64,000 bases of DNA. Source: Anoxybacillus amylolyticus (GTDB taxonomy: Bacteria; Bacillota; Bacilli; Bacillales; Anoxybacillaceae). The position numbers were made by a program, and so were the translations under genes. A model generated the notes under the pieces. It saw only the letters and a list, made by a program, of their open reading frames with translations, did no database searches and was not told the origin of the DNA. The stretch spans positions 942,001 through 1,006,000 of the forward strand of contig NZ_CP015438.1 in the NCBI RefSeq assembly GCF_001634285.1. Reading direction: 5' to 3'. Below are positions 43,453 through 51,563 of this stretch, piece by piece. The first letter of the stretch is position 1. The number at the start of each line of letters is the position of its first letter.

Positions 43453-44466
43453 ATGTCTACTATTGAAGATGTAGCAAAGTTGGCAGGGCTTTCGCGGACG
43501 ACGGTGTCGAGGGTCATTAACAATCATCCATATGTTTCAGAAGATAAACGAAAATTAGTCATGGAAGCGATGAAACAGCTTGGATATGTTCCCAATTCCT
43601 CGGCAAGGAGTTTGCGAAGCCAAAAAACGGATGTCATTGCGTTGTTTGTTCCAAGGATTATGAACCCATTTTTTAGCCAATTGGTAGAGGCAATGGAAAT
43701 TTCCGCTGCTGAACAAGGCTACCAGCTAATTATTTGCCAGACGAGGTACTCACCGGAAAAAGAGTTAAACTACATGAATTTATTAAAAACAAAACAAGTA
43801 GACGGTGTCATTCTGGCGTCCATCCAAAACGATTGGAAAGTGCTTGAACCATTTTTGCAATATGGACCAATCGTATTATGTAACGAGTTTGATGAACAGG
43901 CAAATGTTCCGTCGGTCATGCTTGATCAAGTACACGGCGGATACATAGCTGCGAAACACTTGCTTGAACAAGGTCACCGCCGCATTGCGTATTGCCGAGG
44001 GAGTACAAGAAGTAATGTTGCTAGTCATCGAGAAATCGGGTTTCGCAAAGCGCTTGCGGAGTATGGAGTGGAGTTTGACGAGCAGTATGCGTTTCGCGAT
44101 GCGCTTCATAGTGAAGACGGAAGACGGGTGTTCCATCAAATGATGGCGCTTCCAACACCGCCGACCGCTATTTTTACGGGAAGCGACGAAGTGGCGGCCG
44201 GAATTATTTCGGAGGCGAACAAGCATGGCTGGCGCATTCCAGAACAATTGGCGGTCGTTGGATTCGATAACCAAGAAATTACCGAGCTAATGGAGCCTTC
44301 GATTACGACTGTTCATCAACCAGTTGCCAAAATGGCGCAGAAAGCACTAGAAGTGATGATTGACAAAATTCATTCACGCAAATATAAGCAGCGCGAAATA
44401 TACGAATTTCCGCTTAAGCTTATTGTCAGAGAGTCCACGGTCGCAAACAAGCTCGCTCAGCTGTAA
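43453..44466 (+). CDS. LacI-family sugar-responsive regulator
   Basis: A 337-residue repressor with an N-terminal LacI helix-turn-helix (STIEDVAKLAGLSRTTVSRVINNHPYVS, residues 2-29 in family alignment, here cited in parts). A periplasmic-binding-protein-like effector domain follows (IALFVPRIMNPFFSQLVEAME; FTGSDEVAAGII; VVGFDNQEITELMEPSITTV, all shortened). It lies directly upstream of a sugar importer operon, so it probably senses that sugar, as MalR-type proteins do. ATG 43453 has AAGGGGGTTAATGGAAG in front. The sugar is not determined. Confidence 0.86.
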   Translation: MSTIEDVAKLAGLSRTTVSRVINNHPYVSEDKRKLVMEAMKQLGYVPNSSARSLRSQKTDVIALFVPRIMNPFFSQLVEAMEISAAEQGYQLIICQTRYSPEKELNYMNLLKTKQVDGVILASIQNDWKVLEPFLQYGPIVLCNEFDEQANVPSVMLDQVHGGYIAAKHLLEQGHRRIAYCRGSTRSNVASHREIGFRKALAEYGVEFDEQYAFRDALHSEDGRRVFHQMMALPTPPTAIFTGSDEVAAGIISEANKHGWRIPEQLAVVGFDNQEITELMEPSITTVHQPVAKMAQKALEVMIDKIHSRKYKQREIYEFPLKLIVRESTVANKLAQL

Positions 44467-44535
44467 AGCCTAAACTGTAATGCTCTGCTCGTCTAGCCGG
44501 CTGGATAAACATCTAAGTTATTGGCAGAAAGGTTA

Positions 44536-44562
44536 TGAAATCGATATCTGAAAACGTTTTAC
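44536..44562 (+). promoter_or_regulatory. Two adjoining cre/LacI-like operators before the importer operon
   Basis: TGAAATCGATATCT (44536-44549, one mismatch to TGWAANCGNTNWCA) abuts TGAAAACGTTTTAC (44549-44562, two mismatches). They end 20 bp before the binding-protein start codon. The pair suggests cooperative binding, or one site for CcpA and one for the LacI-type regulator. Confidence 0.6.
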
Positions 44563-44581
44563 TATTATAGGGGGTATACGT

Positions 44582-45898
44582 ATGAAAAAAGCAATGAAAG
44601 TATCATCTGCGATGCTAGCACTTACGCTTGGATTAACTGCATGCTCTAGCGGACAAGATGCGAGCAACGGAACGAAAGACAAAAAGGACAGCCAAAAAAC
44701 CGACAATAAATCAAGCGAAGTAGTCAAAATTGTGTATGCCCGCGGTCAAGATGCAACAAAAGCAACAGAAAAAATTATTGAAGCGTTTGAAAAAGAGCAT
44801 CCAAACATTAAAGTCGAATTTCGCGAAATGCCTGCAGATACAGGGAAACAACACGACGCCTATGTAACGATGTTAAATGCGCAATCATCTGAAATCGATG
44901 TCATGGACCTAGACGTTGTTTGGCCGGCAGAGTTTGCGCAAGCAGGGTATACGTTGCCGTTAGATCGTTTTATCGAACAAGACGGCGTAGATTTAAGTAA
45001 ATATAACCAAGGGGCGCTAGCGGCAGGCAACTTTAACGGAAAGCAATGGGCGATGCCAAAATTTATTGATGCGGGAATGTTGTTCTACCGGACAGATCTT
45101 GTTCCGAAAGATAAAGTGCCAAGAACGTGGGATGAACTATTAAAAGCCGCAAAAGAATTGAAAGGAAAAGGCGGTACGAAATACGGGTATTTAATGCAAG
45201 CGAAACAATATGAAGGATTAGTATGTAACGCTGTCGAATTTATCGCTTCTTATGGCGGACAAATTGTTGATAAAAACAACAATGTCGTAATTAACAGCCC
45301 ACAAGCGATTAAAGGATTGAAAAAGATGGTCGAAATCGTCAAATCGGATGTTGTTCCAAGCAATATTACAACGTTCACAGAGCCTGAGTCTCATACAGCA
45401 TTTATTGAAGGGCAATCACCGTTCATTCGCAACTGGCCTTACCAATATGCGTTAGCAAATGATAAAGAACAATCCAAAATTGTCGGTAAAGTTGGGGTTG
45501 CGCCACTTCCAGCAGGTGACAAAGGTTCTGCAGCGACATTGGGCGGTTGGATGACAGCGATTAACAAATATTCCAAACATCCGAAAGAAGCTTGGGAGTT
45601 TGTGAAATTTATGACAGGACCAGAAGGACAAAAACTATCAGCAATTTATGGTGGTTTGGCGCCAACGCTTCCAGAACTATTTAAAGATCAAGATATTTTA
45701 AAAGCGAATCCGTTCTTTGCGGAAGAAGGCTTTGTGAATGCACTAAACGCAGCCGTTCCACGTCCGGTTGTGCCGAACTATCCAGAAGTATCGGAGATTA
45801 TTCAAATCAACGTTTCAAAAGCGCTTGCAGGAGAGTTAACAGTTGAGCAAGCGGTTGCGAATATGGAAAAAGAAATTAAAGCAGCGTTGAACAAATAA
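44582..45898 (+). CDS. Sugar ABC importer binding lipoprotein (maltose/trehalose type)
   Basis: A 438-residue family-1 solute-binding protein. The signal peptide ends in lipobox LTAC (Cys21), followed by a Ser/Lys/Asp-rich linker (about 22-47) and the binding fold: VKIVYARGQDATKATEKII, EIDVMDLDVVWPAEFAQAG, WAMPKFIDAGMLFYRTDL. The pattern is closest to maltose/trehalose binders of thermophiles. GGGGGTATACGT precedes ATG 44582. It is the first gene of an importer operon without an ATPase. Substrate assignment is inferred from similarity and from the nearby LacI-type regulator. Confidence 0.82.
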   Translation: MKKAMKVSSAMLALTLGLTACSSGQDASNGTKDKKDSQKTDNKSSEVVKIVYARGQDATKATEKIIEAFEKEHPNIKVEFREMPADTGKQHDAYVTMLNAQSSEIDVMDLDVVWPAEFAQAGYTLPLDRFIEQDGVDLSKYNQGALAAGNFNGKQWAMPKFIDAGMLFYRTDLVPKDKVPRTWDELLKAAKELKGKGGTKYGYLMQAKQYEGLVCNAVEFIASYGGQIVDKNNNVVINSPQAIKGLKKMVEIVKSDVVPSNITTFTEPESHTAFIEGQSPFIRNWPYQYALANDKEQSKIVGKVGVAPLPAGDKGSAATLGGWMTAINKYSKHPKEAWEFVKFMTGPEGQKLSAIYGGLAPTLPELFKDQDILKANPFFAEEGFVNALNAAVPRPVVPNYPEVSEIIQINVSKALAGELTVEQAVANMEKEIKAALNK

Positions 45899-46028
45899 TA
45901 AAGAAAAACATAGGCACAGCGTTTGTTCAATAGGCACCTTATTTTCCTCGGCTTAAAAGCTTCATGTCTGTTTTTGCTCGAGGAATGGTGTTGCAATCGC
46001 TATTTATGAAAAGATTTGTTTCCTAGTG

Positions 46029-46086
46029 AATCGTTGTTCAACGATTTTGTTAGCCTTCAGTTTGCTTTTTCAGCACTGAAGGCTAA
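46029..46086 (+). promoter_or_regulatory. Two hairpins downstream of the binding-protein gene
   Basis: AATCGTT/AACGATT (46029-46046, GTTC loop) and TTAGCCTTCAGT/ACTGAAGGCTAA (46050-46061, 46075-46086, 13-nt loop). Neither has a strong T tract, so they probably stabilise the 3' end of the binding-protein message or attenuate readthrough. This would give more binding protein than permease, as known for other sugar importers. Confidence 0.55.
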
Positions 46087-46155
46087 TATCCTTTATCATG
46101 AGTGTTGATTATCCATTATTTTACTAAAAAACATACAATCATATGGCTGGACACA

Positions 46156-46345
46156 AGCTTTTCTGCCTTTTCCCTCGAACAAGAACGCCGGCGGACAAAT
46201 GTCATTTGTCCGCAAAGCATTCATTGTTCGAGGAGGACATGCATACAGCATGCTCAGTCGGCAAACGGTACGTTTGCCGACAACGGCAGAAAAGCTAGGA
46301 ATAGAGCGATGTCAACTGGTTTTTATTGGTTAATCAACACGCCTG
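46156..46345. repeat. Highly structured dispersed repeat, copy A
   Basis: A closed multi-arm structure spans 46156-46296. An outer stem AGCTTTTCTGCC/GGCAGAAAAGCT (46156-46167, 46285-46296) encloses CCTCGAACAA/TTGTTCGAGG (46173-46182, 46224-46233). Within that lies GCGGACAAAT/ATTTGTCCGC (46191-46213), and a separate arm is GTCGGCAAACG/CGTTTGCCGAC (46257-46281). The part 46222-46345 recurs in inverse orientation at 59173-59299, including the unstructured flank with TTAACCAATAAAAACCAG. It separates the binding-protein and first permease genes of one operon. No open frame of note; probably a MITE-like element. Confidence 0.78.
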
Positions 46346-46370
46346 ATCCTTTATGTTAGGAGGGAACGTT

Positions 46371-47696
46371 GTGAAAAAAGAAGCATCGATGAGGAATGAG
46401 AAGCGAGCGGAACGCATATTAGGTTATTCGCTCGTTGCGCCAGCAATGTTGCTCATTTTAGCAGTAGCGATTTGGCCAGTCATTCAGTCTTTTTACTACA
46501 GTTTATTTGATTATCGATTGAACGATCCGACGAAATCATCCATTCATTTAAACTATAGCCTTGATTTAGAAGGGTATTTGCAAAATTATCCTTTTTTGAA
46601 AGGTGCACTAAAACGGGAGATAGCGGAAGCGGATGAAAAAGTGAAAGAACAATTGTCGAGCGTTGAACAAAAATTACAAAAAATGGACAAAACCATTCGT
46701 GCAGATCAAGAAGTAGCACACCGTTATGACCAAGTGGACGAGGCGCTCAATAATTTTGAATCGCCAAGCGATAACATTAAAATTGTGGAGCTGGACGAAC
46801 AAGCTGCCAATCAATTTACAGATACAGTGCGTGATATTGTCAAAACGCTTGAACAACTGAGAGAAGCAGGGGAATTAAAACATCCGGATAAAGTCGTTGG
46901 ACTTGCGCAAGGATTAAAAGGGGTTATTATTGAACCAAATTTTGTCGGACTCAAACATTATAAAGACAGTTTAAGCGATGCTCGTTTGTGGAAAGCGCTA
47001 TGGAATACGACATTCTTTACTATCGTTTCTGTGGCAGTTGAGCTCGTACTAGGGCTTGGAATTGCGCTTTTAATTAATAAAGCATTTTTTGGCCGCGGGC
47101 TTGTGCGGGCGACAATTTTAATTCCGTGGGCAATTCCAACGGCAGTATCTGCATTAATGTGGAAGTTTTTATATGATGGTCAAAACGGAATTGTTGCCAA
47201 ATATTTTGCCGACATTGGTCTTGTCCATCGAATGGGAGATTTATTAACGACAGAAATGGGCGCCATGTTTTCAGTTATTTTCGCAGACGTGTGGAAAACA
47301 ACACCGTATATGGCGTTATTATTGCTTGCAGGCCTACAGACAATTCCAAGTTCATTATATGAGGCAGCTTCCATTGACGGGGCGACAAAATGGCAACAAT
47401 TTACCAAAATTACGTTGCCGTTACTAAAATCAAGCATTTTAGTAGCGCTATTATTCCGCACGCTTGATGCGTTCCGAGTGTTTGACTTAATTTACGTATT
47501 AACGGGTGGAGGTCCGGCTAACTCGACAGAAACGATTTCGATTTTAGCGTATAAAGTCATGTTCTCGCAAACGAATTTTGGAGGTGGCTCAGCGTTAGCA
47601 GTCATCGTGTTCATTTGCGTTGCGATTATCTCCATTATTTATATTAAATTGTTAGGGGCGGACTTACTTTCGGATGGTGCGAGCGCGAAAAAATAG
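46371..47696 (+). CDS. Sugar ABC importer permease (MalF type) with large extracellular insert
   Basis: A 441-residue permease. After the first membrane helix (about 22-45) comes an insert of roughly 135 residues (about 55-190) that is mostly helical and coiled-coil like (EIAEADEKVKEQLSSVEQKL). Five further helices follow, with the EAA loop YEAASIDGATKWQQFTKITLP (shortened as EAASIDGATKWQQF) that docks on the ATPase. With N-in topology the insert lies outside and may contact the binding protein. GTG 46371 is used since AGGAGGG lies 6 bp upstream. It is separated from the binding-protein gene by 470 bp holding hairpins and a repeat. Confidence 0.85.
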   Translation: MKKEASMRNEKRAERILGYSLVAPAMLLILAVAIWPVIQSFYYSLFDYRLNDPTKSSIHLNYSLDLEGYLQNYPFLKGALKREIAEADEKVKEQLSSVEQKLQKMDKTIRADQEVAHRYDQVDEALNNFESPSDNIKIVELDEQAANQFTDTVRDIVKTLEQLREAGELKHPDKVVGLAQGLKGVIIEPNFVGLKHYKDSLSDARLWKALWNTTFFTIVSVAVELVLGLGIALLINKAFFGRGLVRATILIPWAIPTAVSALMWKFLYDGQNGIVAKYFADIGLVHRMGDLLTTEMGAMFSVIFADVWKTTPYMALLLLAGLQTIPSSLYEAASIDGATKWQQFTKITLPLLKSSILVALLFRTLDAFRVFDLIYVLTGGGPANSTETISILAYKVMFSQTNFGGGSALAVIVFICVAIISIIYIKLLGADLLSDGASAKK

Positions 47697-47711
47697 AGAA
47701 GAGGTGAGATC

Positions 47712-48539
47712 ATGCAGAAAAAGGCAGGCCCGCTATTTTACGTGTTTTTAGCTGTGTTCGTGTTTTTCGTGATGTTTCCATTTTTATGGATTTTGCTGAG
47801 TTCCATTAAACCGTTGAGCGAATTGTTCGGGGATAAGGCGTTTAATTGGTTTACAAGCCATCCGACATTGAAGTCGTATGTGTCTGTATTTGTGAACTAC
47901 CCGTTTTTACGCTATTTATGGAACAGCACGGTTGTCGCGACAATTACGACCGTTTATACAGTGTTTGTGGCAGCATTTGCTGCATATGCGATCGCCCGGC
48001 TTGAGTTTAAAGGAAAAGCGGTGATTCTCGGGATTGTGTTAGCGGTGTCAATGTTCCCGCAAATTGCGACGATTTCACCAATTTATATGTTTGTGAAAAA
48101 ATTCGGCTTAACGAACAGTTATTTAGGGTTGATTATTCCGTATACGACGTTTGCGTTGCCGCTTTCGATTTGGCTATTAGTGACATTTTTCCGCAAAATT
48201 CCGTTTGATTTAGAAGAGGCAGCGAAAATGGACGGTGCTACCCCGATGCAAACGTATTTTAAAGTTATTTTACCGTTAGCAGTGCCTGGGGTATTTACGA
48301 CATCGATTCTCGTCTTTATTGCGGCATGGAACGAATTTTTGTTCTCGTTAACGATTAATACAGCGGAAAAATATAAAACAGTCCCTGTTGGTATTGCGAT
48401 GTTCCAGGGGCAGTATACGATTCCGTGGGGCGAAATTTCCGCGGCAACCGTCATTGTGACGATTCCGCTTGTCATTATGGTGCTATTGTTCCAACGCCGG
48501 ATTGTATCTGGTTTAACGTCTGGTTCGGTGAAAGAATAA
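47712..48539 (+). CDS. Sugar ABC importer permease (MalG type)
   Basis: A 275-residue permease with six hydrophobic helices and the EAA motif EEAAKMDGATPMQTYFKVILP (cited in part: EEAAKMDGATPMQ). It completes the importer with the MalF-type permease 15 bp upstream. AAGAGGTGAGATC precedes ATG 47712. No ATPase gene follows, so MsmX is the probable energy source. The operon ends with a cre-like site and a terminator. Confidence 0.88.
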   Translation: MQKKAGPLFYVFLAVFVFFVMFPFLWILLSSIKPLSELFGDKAFNWFTSHPTLKSYVSVFVNYPFLRYLWNSTVVATITTVYTVFVAAFAAYAIARLEFKGKAVILGIVLAVSMFPQIATISPIYMFVKKFGLTNSYLGLIIPYTTFALPLSIWLLVTFFRKIPFDLEEAAKMDGATPMQTYFKVILPLAVPGVFTTSILVFIAAWNEFLFSLTINTAEKYKTVPVGIAMFQGQYTIPWGEISAATVIVTIPLVIMVLLFQRRIVSGLTSGSVKE

Positions 48540-48547
48540 GGGAAATA

Positions 48548-48561
48548 TGGAATCGATTTCA
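48548..48561. promoter_or_regulatory. cre-like sequence after the importer operon
   Basis: TGGAATCGATTTCA has one mismatch to the cre consensus and lies 9 bp after the last permease gene, before the terminator. Its place is odd for a repressor site; it may be a remnant or an auxiliary site. Confidence 0.4.
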
Positions 48562-48573
48562 ATATCCATACAC

Positions 48574-48611
48574 AAAAAAGGATGCTCACCAAAAAGCGAG
48601 CATCCTTTTTT
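48574..48611. terminator. Bidirectional terminator between the importer operon and yhfH
   Basis: AAAAAAGGATGCTC/GAGCATCCTTTTTT (48574-48587, 48598-48611). Confidence 0.92.
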
Positions 48612-48747
48612 AATGGTGGAACGTTACGCCTAAACAATTGTTGCATTTGTTCCCATAGCATTCATGTTGTTCTTCGATTTCTTTTCCGCAGTCTGTGCAT
48701 TTTTTTCTCGGAAGGTTTTTGAAAAACTCAGAAATTTTCATTAGCAT
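48610..48747 (-). CDS. yhfH: YhfH-like zinc-ribbon miniprotein
   Basis: A 45-residue protein from ATG 48747, with GGAGG (48756-48760) 8 bp upstream; stop TAA at 48610-48612. It contains CTDC (17-20), a lone Cys30 and CNNC (35-38), a small zinc ribbon. YhfH-type proteins of this size lie beside yhfI in Bacillus, and yhfI is indeed next, beyond the insertion sequence. Function unknown. Too short for most gene callers. Confidence 0.8.
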   Translation of the reverse strand: MLMKISEFFKNLPRKKCTDCGKEIEEQHECYGNKCNNCLGVTFHH

Positions 48748-48972
48748 TTGAATCGCCTCCGTTAATTTGTTAGTTATATTGTATTATAACAGAACGAAAC
48801 AAGTCAATAACTGTTTTAAAACAATTTTCTGCAATCGTGCAAAATATTGGGGAATTTTGTATGATAAAAGAAAAACCTGAATCCGTGGCAAAACATCTTT
48901 ACAATGGTCGCAAACCGTTGGTACGATAAGGGAAAACGACGTTTATGACTCTTCATCAAGTAGGTGAATTTC

Positions 48973-50343
48973 ATGAAAGATTTTCCGATTCGGTTTGTAT
49001 GGACAGATGAAGCGATCACCCCAAGTGCTGGGCTTGCCCTCGTTGGCTACTTGCTTCATCAAACGAAACTCGACAAACGGTTAAACGTCCTTCGGCTTCC
49101 GCAGGTGCGCCGAGATGTTCACATCTCTCATGGTGATGTCATTCGCTCGATGATCGGTTTGCTTGCCACAGGAAAAACGGATTTCGATCATATCGAAGCG
49201 TATCGTCATGATGATCTATTTGCGACATCGCTGGGCATCGAACACGTGCCTTCCTCTCCGACTTTACGGCAGCGACTGGATCAGCTCGCCTGTCTTCCGA
49301 TGACAGACACGATTCTTTGGGAGGAATCGATGCGCCTATTGAGGCGACGACAAGCGACCTTGTCCCCTTGTTGGACAAAACAAAAGACGACATGGGTTCC
49401 CCTGGATTTAGATGGCTCCCCGTTTGACAACTCCGACACGAAAAAGGAAGGAGTCAGTCGGACGTATAAAGGATTTGACGGCTTTACGCCATTGTTTGCG
49501 TATGCAGGAAAAGAAGGATATATCGTCCACGCGGAGCTGCGCCCAGGAAAACAACACGTACAAGATGGAATGCCGTCGTTTTTAACCACTGCCATCCATC
49601 GGGCACGTGCGCTCACCTCATCTCGTCTGCTTGTTCGCATGGATGCAGGAAACGATGCAGAAGCGAATGTGCGCGTGTGCCTCGAAGAAGGCGTGGATTT
49701 TGTCATCAAACGGAACTTGCGCCGAGAATCGAAAGCCCTTTGGTTTCCAATCGCTTCGCAAAAAGGCAAGCGCACGGACGACTCCACGGAAGGGGTGCAA
49801 ACATACGAGCTATGCCTTCCGCAAACGATGACGATCGATGGAAACACGCATACGTACTTCCAAGTCACCCAAGTGACCGAACGGACGATGGAACGAAATG
49901 GACAGTTGCTTTTCGTTCCTGATTACGAAGTCGAAAGCTATTGGGTGCGCTTAGAAGGGTATGACCACATGCATATGCAAGATATACTCGCGTTGTACCA
50001 CGACCATGCGACATGCGAGCAGTTTCATAGCGAACTCAAGAGCGATCTCGATTTAGAGCGACTTCCGTCTGGGAAGATGAAAACGAATGCGCTCGTTTTG
50101 GTCATCGGGGCATTGGTTTACAATCTTCTTCGTCTGATCGGGCAAGACATATTAAGCGATCCACGCCATCCGTTACATCACAAAGTGAGACGCCGCCGCA
50201 TCAAGACGATCATTCAGACAGTGATCACGATGGCAGGTCGACTCGTACGCCGATCGCGACAGATATGGATGAAGTTGACGCGAAGGAGTGGCTATAGCGA
50301 GCCGCTTCTGAACGTTTACATGAAATGGAGAGAAGGAAGGTAA
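48973..50343 (+). CDS. IS1380-family transposase
   Basis: A 456-residue DDE transposase without frameshift. The first acidic block is VPLDLDGSPF, the second RLLVRMDAGND, and the last EQFHSELKSDLDLERLPSGK with the catalytic Glu, as in IS4/IS1380-related transposases. A C-terminal basic helix (RRRRIKTIIQ-like) is present. ATG 48973 is preceded by AGGTG; GTG 48964 is an alternative. Assignment to IS1380 rests on the overall pattern and the CCT-type ends; other IS4-superfamily groups cannot be fully excluded. Confidence 0.88.
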   Translation: MKDFPIRFVWTDEAITPSAGLALVGYLLHQTKLDKRLNVLRLPQVRRDVHISHGDVIRSMIGLLATGKTDFDHIEAYRHDDLFATSLGIEHVPSSPTLRQRLDQLACLPMTDTILWEESMRLLRRRQATLSPCWTKQKTTWVPLDLDGSPFDNSDTKKEGVSRTYKGFDGFTPLFAYAGKEGYIVHAELRPGKQHVQDGMPSFLTTAIHRARALTSSRLLVRMDAGNDAEANVRVCLEEGVDFVIKRNLRRESKALWFPIASQKGKRTDDSTEGVQTYELCLPQTMTIDGNTHTYFQVTQVTERTMERNGQLLFVPDYEVESYWVRLEGYDHMHMQDILALYHDHATCEQFHSELKSDLDLERLPSGKMKTNALVLVIGALVYNLLRLIGQDILSDPRHPLHHKVRRRRIKTIIQTVITMAGRLVRRSRQIWMKLTRRSGYSEPLLNVYMKWREGR

Positions 50344-50392
50344 CGAACAATCGTTCGATTCTTTATATCCATCTCGACTCCCTGTCCTTTTT

Positions 50393-50551
50393 TGTTTTTT
50401 CTTTTTGGTTTACATCCCCAAAAAAGAGATTTGTTTCATTTCTGAGAATAAAGATGACGTGGGTAACAAACATAAAAAGGGGTTGATGGATGATATACCC
50501 ACTAAAACATCATCGAAATCAAAGTCGATTTCAATTCATCACGGATTCAGG
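50393..50551 (+). repeat. Tandem 159-bp repeat, copy 1 (IS right end)
   Basis: Starts TGTTTTTTCTTTTTGG and ends at the right inverted repeat CACGGATTCAGG. It is identical base for base to copy 2, which begins at the next position. Confidence 0.97.
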
Positions 50552-50710
50552 TGTTTTTTCTTTTTGGTTTACATCCCCAAAAAAGAGATTTGTTTCATTT
50601 CTGAGAATAAAGATGACGTGGGTAACAAACATAAAAAGGGGTTGATGGATGATATACCCACTAAAACATCATCGAAATCAAAGTCGATTTCAATTCATCA
50701 CGGATTCAGG
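50552..50710 (+). repeat. Tandem 159-bp repeat, copy 2 (IS right end)
   Basis: Exact copy of 50393-50551. The repeat boundary lies exactly at the outer end of the inverted repeat. As 159 is a multiple of 3, an open frame runs across both copies, but it is not a gene. Confidence 0.97.
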
Positions 50711-50738
50711 GAAAAACATATCGTAGAGGTGGATAGCA

Positions 50739-51473
50739 ATGAAGGTGACGGTATTAGGATATTGGGGCGGATTCCCAGCTGTCGATGGGGCAACCTCTGG
50801 TTATTTATTTGAGCACGAAGGATTTCGCTTATTAGTGGATTGTGGCAGCGGTGTGCTTGCGAAATTGCAACGGTATATAGCGATTGAAGAATTAGATGCG
50901 GTGATTGTGTCGCATTATCATCACGATCATGTCGCTGATATTGGACCATTGCAATATGCGCGCCTTATTAAAGCCAACCTCGGCGCTAATTTGCCAGAGC
51001 TGCCGATTTACGGCCACTCCTTAGATCGTGATGGCTTTACAAGGCTTGCCCATAAAGGGGTAACAAACGCAATCGCATACGACCCAGAACAACCGTTACA
51101 GGTCGGGCCGTTTACGATTACGTTTATGAAAACAGTGCATCCAGCGATTTGTTATGCGATGCGGGTGACAGTAGGGGGAAAAACGGTCGTCTATACCGCT
51201 GACTCAAGCTATATTCCGGAATTTGTCCCGTTTTCCCAACAGGCGGATTTGTTAATTTGTGAATGCAATTTTTACGCTGGGCAAAACGCAGCGCAAGCGG
51301 GGCATATGACGAGCGAAGAAGCAGCGACCATTGCCCGTGATGCCAACGTCAGCGAACTTTGGCTTACGCACTTGCCGCACTTTGGCGATCATGCGCAATT
51401 GGTTCGCGAAGCAAGCGCCGTGTTTTCTGGAACGGTGCAACTGGCGAAAACAGGATTAGTGTGGGAAGGGTAA
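50739..51473 (+). CDS. yhfI: Metallo-beta-lactamase-fold hydrolase YhfI
   Basis: A 244-residue MBL-fold metal-dependent hydrolase. The metal motif is SHYHHDHVADI (HxHxDH) near residues 58-68, followed by further ligands at TVHPAI and YTADSSY. It resembles YhfI and is next to lcfB as in B. subtilis. The substrate is unknown. AGAGGTGGATAGCA precedes ATG 50739. The insertion sequence ends only 28 bp upstream, so the native promoter has been displaced and expression may depend on the IS. Confidence 0.86.
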   Translation: MKVTVLGYWGGFPAVDGATSGYLFEHEGFRLLVDCGSGVLAKLQRYIAIEELDAVIVSHYHHDHVADIGPLQYARLIKANLGANLPELPIYGHSLDRDGFTRLAHKGVTNAIAYDPEQPLQVGPFTITFMKTVHPAICYAMRVTVGGKTVVYTADSSYIPEFVPFSQQADLLICECNFYAGQNAAQAGHMTSEEAATIARDANVSELWLTHLPHFGDHAQLVREASAVFSGTVQLAKTGLVWEG

Positions 51474-51489
51474 ATTGTTTATTCCTCCT

Positions 51490-51527
51490 GAGCCATAAGC
51501 ATTCCCCTTGCTTATGGTTCTTTTTTT
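51490..51527 (+). terminator. Terminator after yhfI
   Basis: GAGCCATAAGCA/TGCTTATGGTTC stem (51490-51501, 51509-51520) followed by seven T. Confidence 0.9.
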
Positions 51528-51563
51528 AAATATAATATATTTAGAATTTTTTTAATTATAAAA

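Larger units (their letters stand above)
48876..50710 (+). mobile_element. IS1380-type insertion sequence with duplicated right end
   Basis: A 12-bp perfect inverted repeat bounds the element: CCTGAATCCGTG at 48876-48887 and CACGGATTCAGG at 50699-50710. A second right repeat lies at 50540-50551, because the last 159 bp are present twice in tandem. GAAAAA flanks the outer limits on both sides (48870-48875 and 50711-50716), consistent with a target duplication. However, the flank is A-rich and the length is one more than usual for IS1380. It contains one intact transposase gene. It sits between yhfH and yhfI, 28 bp before the yhfI start. Confidence 0.88.

Noticed and set aside
46102-46359. 85-codon plus-strand frame between the importer genes
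   Set aside because: It is the translation of inverted repeats in a structured element and has no ribosome-binding site.
50393-50710. CRISPR-like direct repeats
   Set aside because: Only two adjacent 159-bp copies without spacers; no cas genes. They contain the IS inverted repeat.
50405-50812. 135-codon open frame across the duplicated IS end
   Set aside because: It exists only because the repeat unit (159 bp) is a multiple of three; no ribosome-binding site, and it runs into yhfI in another frame.
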